Part shown: positions 25,384-33,429 of the stretch, piece after piece
How the letters are laid out: each line of letters starts with the position of its first letter
Position numbering within the stretch: position 1 is the first letter of the stretch
Assembly (NCBI GenBank): GCA_045616485.1
Contig: JAZLGU010000035.1
Coordinates: 1 to 64,000 of the forward strand
Length of the DNA: 64,000 bases
Source: RGIG3528 sp045616485
GTDB taxonomy: Bacteria; Bacillota; Clostridia; Lachnospirales; Lachnospiraceae
Reading direction: 5' to 3'
Notes under the pieces: model-generated
Told to the model about the DNA's origin: nothing
Seen by the model: the letters and a program-made list of their open reading frames with translations, nothing else
The model's database searches: none
Made by a program: the position numbers and the translations under genes

Positions 25384-28119
25384 TTATTGTATTTTGCTAA
25401 CCATTTGACCAGAGTCTGCTATGATTGCTTCGACATCCTGGTTGACATTTAATAAAAAGGCCCAGATGCCAAAAGAACTATTGGATATTATCTGCTTATT
25501 GCACATGCTCATAAGCTGCATATCCATGTAATTATAGCCGTTGCCTGTAGTCCCTTCAACAAAGTATACCTTTCCTGAAACATCGTTTAGTCCCAGTTCC
25601 TGTCTGCATTCTTTGCACCAGTTGATATCGTCGGAAAAAACAAAAAAGTCGTATCCGGGATATTTTGCATCCATTGTTCGGACAGCTGCATAATATTTGT
25701 CAGCTGTTAAGGATCTGTTGCATGCTATAAAGTCACCACGCCTTATGTGCAAGGCAATAGAGTGGGTACTGCTTATCAGTGCCAGATTTCTTTTGGCTTC
25801 GTCGGGTGCCCCGGGCATAGAAGCGATGCTTGGAAAAGTCAGCTCTTTTCTTAAGGTATCAGATATATATACGAATGGCTTCAATGCACACCAGTATCCG
25901 TTATAATAGACATTGCCGCTTGTGTTGACATAGCGTTTGAAAATGTCATTGCTGGGGGAATTTACGGGCATTTTGATAATCGGGCCATCGTATTTATAGT
26001 CGTTAGTTTCTGCATAAATAACAAACTTTAATCCGTTATCTTTTAACTGCTGAGGTATACTTACACCTTTGTTTCTTTTCTGAATCATTTCCGCCCATAC
26101 TTCTTTATCAAACAAAGCACTAAGCATATTCAGCTTTACATTGAAGATTTTTTCCAGCTCGTAGCCATTGTGATCAATTTTTCCTTCGCTATTGGCATAA
26201 AAAGGAGAATCGTCGTAGATGCATGGCTCGCCGGTGGCAATTTCGATAAATCTGCCAAAAGCATACTGATACAACTGGTTGCCCAGACCACCATTTATTC
26301 GAACGATTCGGAAGCCTTGGCTGTCATGTGGCGGCAGATAAAATTGTTCTATACTGTTATTGCTTATTTTTGATGAGGCCTGAGGGAGATTGTTATCGTT
26401 TACAGGCTGATCATCCAAAGCATTGGATAGATACGGCAGTTTCTCCTGGTTGGCTTTATCTATTATTAGCCAGATTTCACCTGAGTTCAAATCATTGGCC
26501 TTATAAAATCTCTCATAGTGGAAATCTATGATAGGGGCCGTCGCTGTTTCCAACAAATCAATTCTTACTGCGAGCAGGATAGTGCCATCATCTTTGGTGC
26601 ATTTGTTGGCGATATCAATTATTCTTTTAAGTTCATCTATGGAGTTTGCTTCTGTTTGAATTACTGTATAGTCGTGTTTTTCGTTATCGTTACAAAGGCT
26701 GTCAATATTTTCTATAAGCCTTGCACTATCAGCTATTCCCTTTATATCATCAAAGTAATTTGGATCTAAGGTGCATGCAGTTAAAAAGACAGAGGTGTTT
26801 TCTGCCTTTTCCTTGTAAAGTTCCTTGAGCTTTAGCCCGTTTGCACATAGCCCATCCTCAAGAGATAAGATGGATACGGCATTATTATTGTTTAATTCCA
26901 GTTTTTGAAATAGATCAAAAGAATAATTTTTTCGACAAAATGGACTGATGCCAAAGGAATTCATAAAAGCTTCAGTTTCGGCCTGGGTAACACTGTACAA
27001 AGCAGCATTGTCATCTTCTGATGAACTGTTGAGATTGTAATAGTGGCAGTAGGCATCTTTAACCAGCATCATTTTGTAACCATTTCTTCGACATGTCAGG
27101 GACATTCTGGCGTCAGATAATGAAGCATTGCTGCTGTAGTATAAATACTGGGGCTTATAATTCCACAGCAGATCGCTACGGATAATACTGATGGGAGATG
27201 TAAGCTCAGTTTTTTGCTCCCAGTGATAAGGGTGAGATACGTTTATTTTCCTGCATATCTCGTCCAGTTCATCAAGATTGTCATAGGAGATGTTTTGGGG
27301 AGCTTGAAAAACGGAAAGGTTGGGAATGGCCGGTGCGGCCCAGCCAATGGTTTCATCGGAATCAATACATTTAAATAAATTGTCAATGGCATTATGAGTG
27401 ATGAGGACGTCATCGTTTATAAAGAGGGTGTATTTTCCTTCAACTACTCTTGTAACTGCAGACAGACCGATATTTTTGACCTGAATATTCAGTTCTTTAT
27501 CGTGAAAAAGCTGTTCAAAATATTCGGTAGTTTCTTTGGCTTCTCCGTTGCTGACTAAAATAAGCTCACTTCTAAGCTCTTTCGGACATAAGTGTCTTAT
27601 TCTTGAAATGCATTGCTTGGTGTAAGAAAGCTCGTTATTGGCTATTACACATATACTTAAATCATATTTATAAGAATCTGATTGTGCACTTGCCTCAATA
27701 TATCTATTATTAGCCAGGCTGAATATATCGTCAGAATAAAAGGCATCGAGTCTGGTTTGATCAGGATATACCATTCCCCAATAGTAATAATCAATAAGCA
27801 ATTCCTCTACCAGAGGTAAGAGCTCGAATTCTGTTCTTTTGAGGGCATATTCAAAATCGTACTTAAGGCAATCCAGAATTTTTGCAGCGGAGAACAGACA
27901 GGATTTTGCTAAGTCCATGCTATGAAGGCTGGGAAGCTCTGATTGAGAGGCACTTAGTAAGGGCTCCAGTGATTTTTCACCTGCAATAAATCCTGCTATC
28001 AGCTCTATGGAATTGGGCATATCATAATTCTTCATATAGTCCAGAGCAGCTTCTACTGTCTCTAAAAGACCTTCCATAAACGAATAAATATTACGAGCTT
28101 TTTCCTGATCCTGTAACAT
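25384..28119 (-). CDS. GT2-GT11 fusion: glycosyltransferase plus alpha-fucosyltransferase
   Basis: A 911-residue protein combining two glycosyltransferases. Residues 1-150 are a helical region without a recognised family. A family 2 domain begins at about 153 (DLSICVIANNELSYTKQC; LFINDDVLIT carries the DxD-like motif). Residues 410-600 are another unassigned region. The C-terminal family 11 domain (about 602-905) starts IVRINGGLGNQLYQYAFG and contains the GDP-fucose binding motif HIRRGDF (about 791-797) and NSSFGIW, as in bacterial alpha-1,2-fucosyltransferases. First gene of the operon that also makes GDP-fucose, so the same transcript supplies donor and transferase. Acceptor unknown; flagellin is a candidate because of the neighbouring genes. 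Confidence 0.88.
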   Translation of the reverse strand: MLQDQEKARNIYSFMEGLLETVEAALDYMKNYDMPNSIELIAGFIAGEKSLEPLLSASQSELPSLHSMDLAKSCLFSAAKILDCLKYDFEYALKRTEFELLPLVEELLIDYYYWGMVYPDQTRLDAFYSDDIFSLANNRYIEASAQSDSYKYDLSICVIANNELSYTKQCISRIRHLCPKELRSELILVSNGEAKETTEYFEQLFHDKELNIQVKNIGLSAVTRVVEGKYTLFINDDVLITHNAIDNLFKCIDSDETIGWAAPAIPNLSVFQAPQNISYDNLDELDEICRKINVSHPYHWEQKTELTSPISIIRSDLLWNYKPQYLYYSSNASLSDARMSLTCRRNGYKMMLVKDAYCHYYNLNSSSEDDNAALYSVTQAETEAFMNSFGISPFCRKNYSFDLFQKLELNNNNAVSILSLEDGLCANGLKLKELYKEKAENTSVFLTACTLDPNYFDDIKGIADSARLIENIDSLCNDNEKHDYTVIQTEANSIDELKRIIDIANKCTKDDGTILLAVRIDLLETATAPIIDFHYERFYKANDLNSGEIWLIIDKANQEKLPYLSNALDDQPVNDNNLPQASSKISNNSIEQFYLPPHDSQGFRIVRINGGLGNQLYQYAFGRFIEIATGEPCIYDDSPFYANSEGKIDHNGYELEKIFNVKLNMLSALFDKEVWAEMIQKRNKGVSIPQQLKDNGLKFVIYAETNDYKYDGPIIKMPVNSPSNDIFKRYVNTSGNVYYNGYWCALKPFVYISDTLRKELTFPSIASMPGAPDEAKRNLALISSTHSIALHIRRGDFIACNRSLTADKYYAAVRTMDAKYPGYDFFVFSDDINWCKECRQELGLNDVSGKVYFVEGTTGNGYNYMDMQLMSMCNKQIISNSSFGIWAFLLNVNQDVEAIIADSGQMVSKIQ

Positions 28120-28169
28120 AGTTGACCCCTTGATAAATCAGTAATTATGATAGACATTCTTCATTTATA

Positions 28170-28197
28170 ATTTCGGCAATTAAGGTGAAAAAATCAA
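28170..28197 (-). promoter_or_regulatory. Possible weak sigma-D promoter of the fucosylation operon
   Basis: On the minus strand TTGA (28194-28197), a 16-base spacer and GCCGAAAT (28170-28177) resemble the flagellin promoters with one mismatch in each element. The predicted leader is about 45 bases. Nothing else convincing is seen in 28120-28335. Confidence 0.3.
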
Positions 28198-28335
28198 GGG
28201 AGTGACAGAGGCTTGGAAGAAAAGAAATATAGACAATGGACCTGTTCTATTGTAAAATAAGCTTGCGAACGTATGTTTGTAAACTTTTTTGATACAATAA
28301 AGCATTGGCAACATATGTGGCAGAAAGGACTAGTT

Positions 28336-29070
28336 ATGTTAGAGCTTAGAAATGTGTCCTATGAAGTGGACGCAGACAATGCAACAAAAGAGATTCTAAA
28401 GAATATTAATCTCACCATTGATGACCATTTTGTGGCTATTACAGGCCCCAATGGCGGTGGCAAAAGTACTCTGGCCAAGATGATAGCAGGCATTATTAAG
28501 CCTACTTCCGGACAGATTCTTTTGGATGGTGTGGATATTACAGACTTATCCATAACAGAGCGTGCCAATAGCGGTATCAGCTTTGCTTTTCAGGCTCCCG
28601 TTAAGTTCAAGGGCATTACTGTAAAGGACCTGATTCAGCTGGCTTCAGGTGACAAGAATAAGAGCGTGGCTGACATATGCGAGATCCTTTCTGAAGTGGG
28701 ACTTTGTGCCAGAGATTACGTGAATCGTGAGGTCAACGCCTCCCTTTCCGGCGGTGAGCTTAAGAGAATAGAAATAGCCATGATACTGGCCCGCGGTACC
28801 AAATTTTCCATATTTGACGAGCCTGAAGCAGGTATAGATCTCTGGAGCTTCCAGAGCCTTATTAAAGTATTTGAGAATATGCGTGAAAAAATCAATGGCA
28901 CCATTCTGATTATTTCTCATCAGGAACGTATCCTGGATATAGCAGATAAAATAGTGGTAATTTCCGGTGGTGAAGTGAAGTCCGTGGGCACCAAAGAAGA
29001 GATTCTTCCTGAGCTTCTGGCAGCTTCTTCTGCATCAGCAGCTTGTGCCACCCTTACTTCAAAGATGTGA
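28336..29070 (+). CDS. sufC: Fe-S cluster assembly ATPase SufC
   Basis: A 244-residue soluble ABC-type ATPase for iron-sulfur cluster assembly. Walker A GPNGGGKST is at residues 37-45, the signature motif is LSGGELKRIE, and Walker B with the SufC-specific segment is FSIFDEPEAGIDLWSF. The start is ATG 28336 with AAGGA about 6 bases upstream; reading from 28273 would add 21 residues not seen in SufC. Followed 21 bases later by a SufB/D-type scaffold gene. No sufS, sufU or second scaffold gene is nearby. Confidence 0.9.
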   Translation: MLELRNVSYEVDADNATKEILKNINLTIDDHFVAITGPNGGGKSTLAKMIAGIIKPTSGQILLDGVDITDLSITERANSGISFAFQAPVKFKGITVKDLIQLASGDKNKSVADICEILSEVGLCARDYVNREVNASLSGGELKRIEIAMILARGTKFSIFDEPEAGIDLWSFQSLIKVFENMREKINGTILIISHQERILDIADKIVVISGGEVKSVGTKEEILPELLAASSASAACATLTSKM

Positions 29071-29091
29071 TAAGGCAGGAGGTAGACAGAC

Positions 29092-30012
29092 ATGTTAGAT
29101 AAAATTCAAATGACCCTGCTGGAGGAGATTTCCGATCTTCACGAAGTGCCCCAGGGAGCTTATAATATCAGAGTAGACGGCCAGCTGGACTCCAGAAATA
29201 CTACAGAAAACATCGATATCGTATCCAAGACAGATGTATCCGGTATCGACATCTATATTAAGCCCGGCACCAAGCACGAGAGCCTTCATATCCCGGTGCT
29301 TTTGTCCAAGTCCGGCTTCAAGGATCTGGTATACAACGATTTCCATATAGGAGAGGACGCAGACGTTACTATAGTGGCAGGCTGCGGCATCCATAATAGC
29401 GGCGATCAGGCGTCTCAGCATGATGGTATCCATACCTTCTATGTAGGTAAAAATGCCAAGGTTAAGTACGTGGAAAAGCACTATGGCAAGGGCGACGGCA
29501 AGGGTGAGCGTATCCTGAATCCTACTACTATTGTTCACCTGGAAGAGGGCGCATATCTGGAAATGGAGACTGTTCAGATAAAGGGTGTAGACTCTACCAT
29601 CCGTAATACCGAGGGTGACGTGGATGCAGGTGCCAGCCTGGTCATCAAGGAAAAAATTATGACTCACGGCAATCAGTATGCAGAGACCAATTTTAAGGTG
29701 GATATGAAGGGAGAAAATTCCCATGTTAACCTTATTTCACGTTCTGTAGCCAAGGAAAATTCCAGACAGGTATTCAATTCCGAAATAGTGGGAAATGCAG
29801 CCTGCACAGGCCATTCTGAATGCGATGCCATTATTATGGACGCAGGTTCAGTTACAGCCCGTCCTTCCCTTACTGCCAATAATATTGACGCAGAGCTGAT
29901 CCATGAGGCGGCTATCGGTAAGATCGCAGGTGAGCAGCTGATAAAACTGATGACACTGGGACTTACAGAGGCTGAAGCTGAAGAGCAGATTATCAACGGA
30001 TTTTTGAAATAA
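29092..30012 (+). CDS. sufB: Short SufB/SufD-family scaffold protein
   Basis: A 306-residue SufB/D core-domain protein, much shorter than the classical SufB (about 470) or SufD (about 420). The beta-helix core is recognisable: GDQASQHDGIHTFYVGKNAKVKYVEKHYG, then NSEIVGNAACTGHSECDAIIMD and LIHEAAIGKIAGEQL. The Cys-x-Gly-His-x-Glu-Cys segment and the final Glu/His-rich stretch are where SufB carries its cluster-binding residues. With SufC it forms a two-gene unit like the minimal SufCB systems (called SMS) described in anaerobes and archaea. GGAGG is about 8 bases before the ATG. Naming it sufB rather than sufD is an inference. Confidence 0.82.
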   Translation: MLDKIQMTLLEEISDLHEVPQGAYNIRVDGQLDSRNTTENIDIVSKTDVSGIDIYIKPGTKHESLHIPVLLSKSGFKDLVYNDFHIGEDADVTIVAGCGIHNSGDQASQHDGIHTFYVGKNAKVKYVEKHYGKGDGKGERILNPTTIVHLEEGAYLEMETVQIKGVDSTIRNTEGDVDAGASLVIKEKIMTHGNQYAETNFKVDMKGENSHVNLISRSVAKENSRQVFNSEIVGNAACTGHSECDAIIMDAGSVTARPSLTANNIDAELIHEAAIGKIAGEQLIKLMTLGLTEAEAEEQIINGFLK

Positions 30013-30022
30013 ATAGAGATAC

Positions 30023-30568
30023 ATGAATATTTCCATTGAAACAGACAGATTGATACTTAGGATACCGGATATGGCTGATACGGAAGCTATTTTGAGATTC
30101 ATCTCAGATAATGCAGAGCGTTTTGCCAGATATGAGTATGCCTATCCTGACAAATATTTTACTGCAGACTTCCAGCAGATGCTCATAGCTGCTGCACGTC
30201 AGCAGTTTTTGCGCCTGCAGGGATTCAGGTACTATGTATACGAAAAAGGCAATCCTGAGTACATTATAGGCTGCGTGGGACTGGCCAATGTGCGGGCCGG
30301 GGACGATAAGACCGCATCCCTTTACTACAAGCTGGATGACCATCACACCGGATACGGCTATGCCACAGAGGCTTGTAAGGCCCTGATCTCAGAGGCCGCA
30401 AAGACCCTGGGACTCCACAGACTGGAGTGTGACATCCATCCTGACAATGAGCTCTCCATTAACCTGGTGAAGAGGCTGGGCTTTTCCTATGAGGGCAGAG
30501 CTGTAAAAGCCCATAAGATACAGGACAAATGGGAAGATCATCTTAGGTATGCATTGATATTGGAATAA
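30023..30568 (+). CDS. GNAT family N-acetyltransferase (RimJ/RimL type)
   Basis: A 181-residue acetyltransferase of the GNAT superfamily. IETDRLILRIPDMADTEAI is the usual N-terminus of RimJ/RimL-like proteins; YKLDDHHTGYGYATEACKAL is the acetyl-CoA binding region (Q/R-x-x-G-x-G/A type), and HRLECDIHPDNELSINLVKRLGF the conserved motif B. Only 10 bases separate it from sufB and 5 from the pectinesterase gene, so it is probably cotranscribed with both. No good ribosome binding site precedes ATG 30023, which fits translational coupling. The acetyl acceptor cannot be predicted. Confidence 0.85.
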   Translation: MNISIETDRLILRIPDMADTEAILRFISDNAERFARYEYAYPDKYFTADFQQMLIAAARQQFLRLQGFRYYVYEKGNPEYIIGCVGLANVRAGDDKTASLYYKLDDHHTGYGYATEACKALISEAAKTLGLHRLECDIHPDNELSINLVKRLGFSYEGRAVKAHKIQDKWEDHLRYALILE

Positions 30569-30573
30569 ATGAC

Positions 30574-31533
30574 ATGAAGATACTTGTTGGAAGTAAAGAA
30601 AATAAAGACAAATATGATTATTGCGTAAGTACGGTAAAAGAGGCAGCGGCTCTCATATCAGAGAGAACATCCTGTGAGGAGGCTCTTATTGATATAGTGC
30701 CCGGCAGCTATTACGAAAAAATAGACCTGATAGGTGATAATATCACTGTCAGAGGCCTGGGAAGCAGCCCCTGCGATACAGTCCTTACCTATGACGACTA
30801 CGCCCTTTTTATCATAGAGTCAGAATGCGTAAAAAGAGGCACTTTCAGGAGCTATACCCTCTTTGCAGATGGTGACCACATCAAAATGGAGAATCTCACC
30901 ATCGCCAATACTGCAGGCTACGGCCCTCGTGTAGGTCAGGCTGTGGCTCTTTATATGGACGGTGACGATGCCCACTTTATCAACTGCAGGTTTTTAGGCC
31001 GACAGGACACTTTGTTTACAGCTCCTTTGCCACCCTCTGTCATAGAGCCGGGGGGCTTTAGAGGGCCCAAGGAGAATGCCCCCAGGAAAAATCAGAAGCA
31101 TCTTTATGAACATTGTTATATCGAGGGAGATGTAGACTTTATTTTTGGCGGAGCCATGGCTACTTTTACGGAATGTGAAATCAAGTCCCTGAGCCGTGAA
31201 AAAGTAAAGGATGGAGAGGCTCATGGCTATGCTACGGCGGCATCTACTCCAGAAGGCCTGCCTACCGGCTATATCTTTAAAAAGTGTCGATTTACCTGTG
31301 ATGAGGCTATGCCGAATGCAGCAGTTTTTCTGGGACGTCCCTGGAGGATATATGCAAAGGTGACCATAGAAGACAGCTTCCTGGACAGACATATAAATCC
31401 TTTAGGTTGGCATAACTGGGGAAAAGAAGAGGCTGAGGCCACCACAGACTATAGAGAAAGCGGCAATTACGGTCCTGGAGCGGATCTCGCGGGACGTGTA
31501 AGCTGGATGAATAAACAGCATAATTTACAATAA
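30574..31533 (+). CDS. Pectin methylesterase (CE8), apparently cytoplasmic
   Basis: A 319-residue carbohydrate esterase family 8 enzyme that removes methyl groups from homogalacturonan. All catalytic motifs are intact: GQAVAL (Gln122), RQDTLF (Asp145, acid/base), DVDFIFGGA (Asp188, nucleophile) and LGRPW (Arg255). The N-terminus MKILVGSKENKDKY is not a signal peptide, so the enzyme should stay in the cytoplasm and act on imported oligogalacturonides rather than on polymer. It follows the acetyltransferase by 5 bases in an operon-like run that begins with sufC. Function fits the pectin locus at the end of the window, 22 kb away. Confidence 0.92.
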   Translation: MKILVGSKENKDKYDYCVSTVKEAAALISERTSCEEALIDIVPGSYYEKIDLIGDNITVRGLGSSPCDTVLTYDDYALFIIESECVKRGTFRSYTLFADGDHIKMENLTIANTAGYGPRVGQAVALYMDGDDAHFINCRFLGRQDTLFTAPLPPSVIEPGGFRGPKENAPRKNQKHLYEHCYIEGDVDFIFGGAMATFTECEIKSLSREKVKDGEAHGYATAASTPEGLPTGYIFKKCRFTCDEAMPNAAVFLGRPWRIYAKVTIEDSFLDRHINPLGWHNWGKEEAEATTDYRESGNYGPGADLAGRVSWMNKQHNLQ

Positions 31534-31673
31534 TGAATTAACGAACTAAAGTATCATGGCCATATGTTGTATAATCTTTTAAAAGATAAATACAATATAT
31601 GGCTTTTTGAAAGAAGTATAAATTTTTTGTTTGTGCAAAATTCACAAAAAAAACATAATTATAAACTGCTTTA

Positions 31674-31702
31674 TTGACAAAGTGCATAAATAGAGTTAAG
31701 AT
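31674..31702 (+). promoter_or_regulatory. Consensus sigma-A promoter in an intergenic region
   Basis: TTGACA (31674-31679), 17-base spacer, TAAGAT (31697-31702). No gene start follows on this strand; the next signal is the terminator at 31793-31852. Confidence 0.75.
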
Positions 31703-31708
31703 AAACGT

Positions 31709-31855
31709 GGTTGATACGGAGAAGGTATTATCCATAGGAGAGGCTCATGCTCTTGGGACGAGGGGTCCTGATTGCAAGGCGGAGGGAATATAAAAAATAG
31801 AGTATCTTGAAAGCACCGGTGGACGCCGGAGGCTGAGAGATACTCTATTTTTGTA
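31709..31855 (+). ncRNA. Putative free-standing small RNA, about 147 bases
   Basis: The stretch between a consensus promoter and a strong terminator has no sizeable reading frame and no following gene on the strand. It contains GGAC/GTCC (around 31757-31769) and other short helices, and ends in a large terminator hairpin whose inner part is CCGG-x6-CCGG. It does not show SRP RNA, tmRNA, RNase P or common riboswitch signatures. The 334-base gap 31534-31867 otherwise contains only AT-rich DNA upstream of the promoter. Confidence 0.5.
31793..31852. terminator. Bidirectional terminator between small RNA and aminopeptidase
   Basis: AAAAATAGAGTATCT (31793-31807) pairs with AGATACTCTATTTTT (31838-31852). 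U-runs are present on both strands, so it can end the small RNA (plus) and the aminopeptidase transcript (minus). The inner loop contains a second stem AGC-CCGG / CCGG-GCT. Confidence 0.88.
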
Positions 31856-31867
31856 TTGCGTTCTTAT

Positions 31868-33139
31868 TTACTTAAAAAATTCAGTCATGAGCTTATTTAA
31901 GTGATCCTGATCTTCACGGCCCATCAGCTCGCAGGCGGAATGCATAGCCAGAATAGGAACGCCTATATCAACGGTCTGCATAGGCAGCCAGCTGGAGATA
32001 ATAGGACCCAGTGTGCCGCCGCCTACCATATCGGAATGGTTGGCAAATTTCTGGCACTTGGCACCGGCTTTTTCACATAAAGCCACGCAGGTAGCCACTG
32101 CTGAAGTATCAAAGGTGTAACGCTGATTGGAATTAACCTTGATGGTCAGACCTTCGTTAAATTTGGCATTGTTGATAGCGTCATACTTTTCTGCATGAGC
32201 GGGATGGGTAGCATGAGCTACGTCTACAGAGAAAAGGAAGCCCTTTAATATAGCATCATTAAGGTCTGCGGTAGACAGGCCCAGGGCAGTATATATTTTT
32301 TCCAGAACCAGTTTCAGTACGGCTGAATCGGCGCCCTGCTTGGTGTGGCTGCCTATTTCCTCATGGTCAAAAAGAACTGCTACATTGACACCGTCTTTTC
32401 TGACACCGTCCTTTATGCCCTGCAGGAGAGCATAGCAGCTGGTGAGATTGTCAAGACGAGGAGAGGAGAGCATTTCCTCGTTGAGTCCCACATAATTGGG
32501 CTTATCCAGGCAATATACATAAAGATCAAAGTCTGCAATGTTTTTCTTATCGGTGTCAAGCTCCTTGGCAATGGCATCCAGCAGGAAAGAATCCTTATTC
32601 ATGGACTCATTTAAAAGTCCCAGAACTGGCAGCATATCGTTCTGCTTTTTCAGCTCAACGCCTTTATTTACTTCACGATTCATGTGGATAGCCAGATTGG
32701 GGATGTAGGCTACGGGCTTTTTAAAATCGATGTATCGGATGTCGGGCTGATATGGATCCTTGCTCTTAAGAGCCACGATGCCGGCGATGGAAAGAGGTCT
32801 GTCCAGCCAGGTGTTAAGGATAGGTCCGCCATATACTTCTGTGTCTACTTTCATGTAGGAATTGGAGGTCATCTCAGCCTTGGGCTTAATATGCAGACAT
32901 GGATGGTCAGTATGGGCAGCTGCGATATGAAGGCCGGCTGCGGGAGTTACTTTTTTACCAACGGTAAAAGAAATAAGTGTGGTGGAAAAGGTCTTTATAA
33001 AGTATTTGCCACCTTTTTTCAGAGTGAATGGCTCGGACAGCTTGAGCTCAGTAAATCCATTGTCCTTAAGGAATTCTGCTGAGGCAGCTACTGTTTGATG
33101 AGGGGTTACGCCTTTAGAGAGATATTCGAACAGGTTCAT
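31868..33139 (-). CDS. M18 family aminopeptidase
   Basis: A 423-residue zinc aminopeptidase of family M18 (aspartyl aminopeptidase type), a cytoplasmic enzyme that trims N-terminal residues from peptides and forms large tetrahedral complexes. Metal and catalytic segments are all present: AAAHTDHPCLHIKPK, LFDHEEIGSHTKQGADS, SVDVAHATHPAH and SDMVGGGTLGPIIS, with a final active-site His in AMHSACE. Start: AGGAGA lies 6 bases before the ATG at 33139; 14 more residues could be read from 33181 but without a ribosome binding site. Transcribed divergently from pckA. Confidence 0.94.
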   Translation of the reverse strand: MNLFEYLSKGVTPHQTVAASAEFLKDNGFTELKLSEPFTLKKGGKYFIKTFSTTLISFTVGKKVTPAAGLHIAAAHTDHPCLHIKPKAEMTSNSYMKVDTEVYGGPILNTWLDRPLSIAGIVALKSKDPYQPDIRYIDFKKPVAYIPNLAIHMNREVNKGVELKKQNDMLPVLGLLNESMNKDSFLLDAIAKELDTDKKNIADFDLYVYCLDKPNYVGLNEEMLSSPRLDNLTSCYALLQGIKDGVRKDGVNVAVLFDHEEIGSHTKQGADSAVLKLVLEKIYTALGLSTADLNDAILKGFLFSVDVAHATHPAHAEKYDAINNAKFNEGLTIKVNSNQRYTFDTSAVATCVALCEKAGAKCQKFANHSDMVGGGTLGPIISSWLPMQTVDIGVPILAMHSACELMGREDQDHLNKLMTEFFK

Positions 33140-33292
33140 AAAAGTCTCCTTTTGTTGTTTTTCGTATAAAATACTATTCACATTAAATCACAAAATATAG
33201 CCGGTGTAAAGAATTCTGAATATGCTTATAATAAAATGCCTGTAATGTCCCTAAACAAAGTAGAAAAAATGCCTAAAAATCTGAATAAACGA

Positions 33293-33321
33293 TTGACAAT
33301 TGCTTAACAAAAAAATATAAT
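33293..33321 (+). promoter_or_regulatory. Consensus sigma-A promoter of pckA
   Basis: TTGACA (33293-33298), 17-base spacer, TATAAT (33316-33321): a perfect match in both boxes. The leader is about 100 bases, to ATG 33430, with a possible CGGA/TCCG hairpin; no known riboswitch recognised. Confidence 0.88.
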
Positions 33322-33429
33322 TACACTCGGCAGTATTTCGGATGAACTGATAGCATTATTCCGCCGCCTCTCCAATGGTTGTGATAGTTGCTTAGATCGG
33401 TTCAATTCAATTATAAGGAGGACATTTCT

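Noticed and set aside
29095..29724. Open frame opposite sufB
   Set aside because: sufB on the other strand is clearly coding; the frame is a by-product of codon bias.
31709..31855. Small RNA as SRP RNA, 6S RNA, tmRNA or a riboswitch
   Set aside because: The SRP GGAA loop region, tmRNA ends and known riboswitch cores are not visible, and no gene follows that a riboswitch could control.
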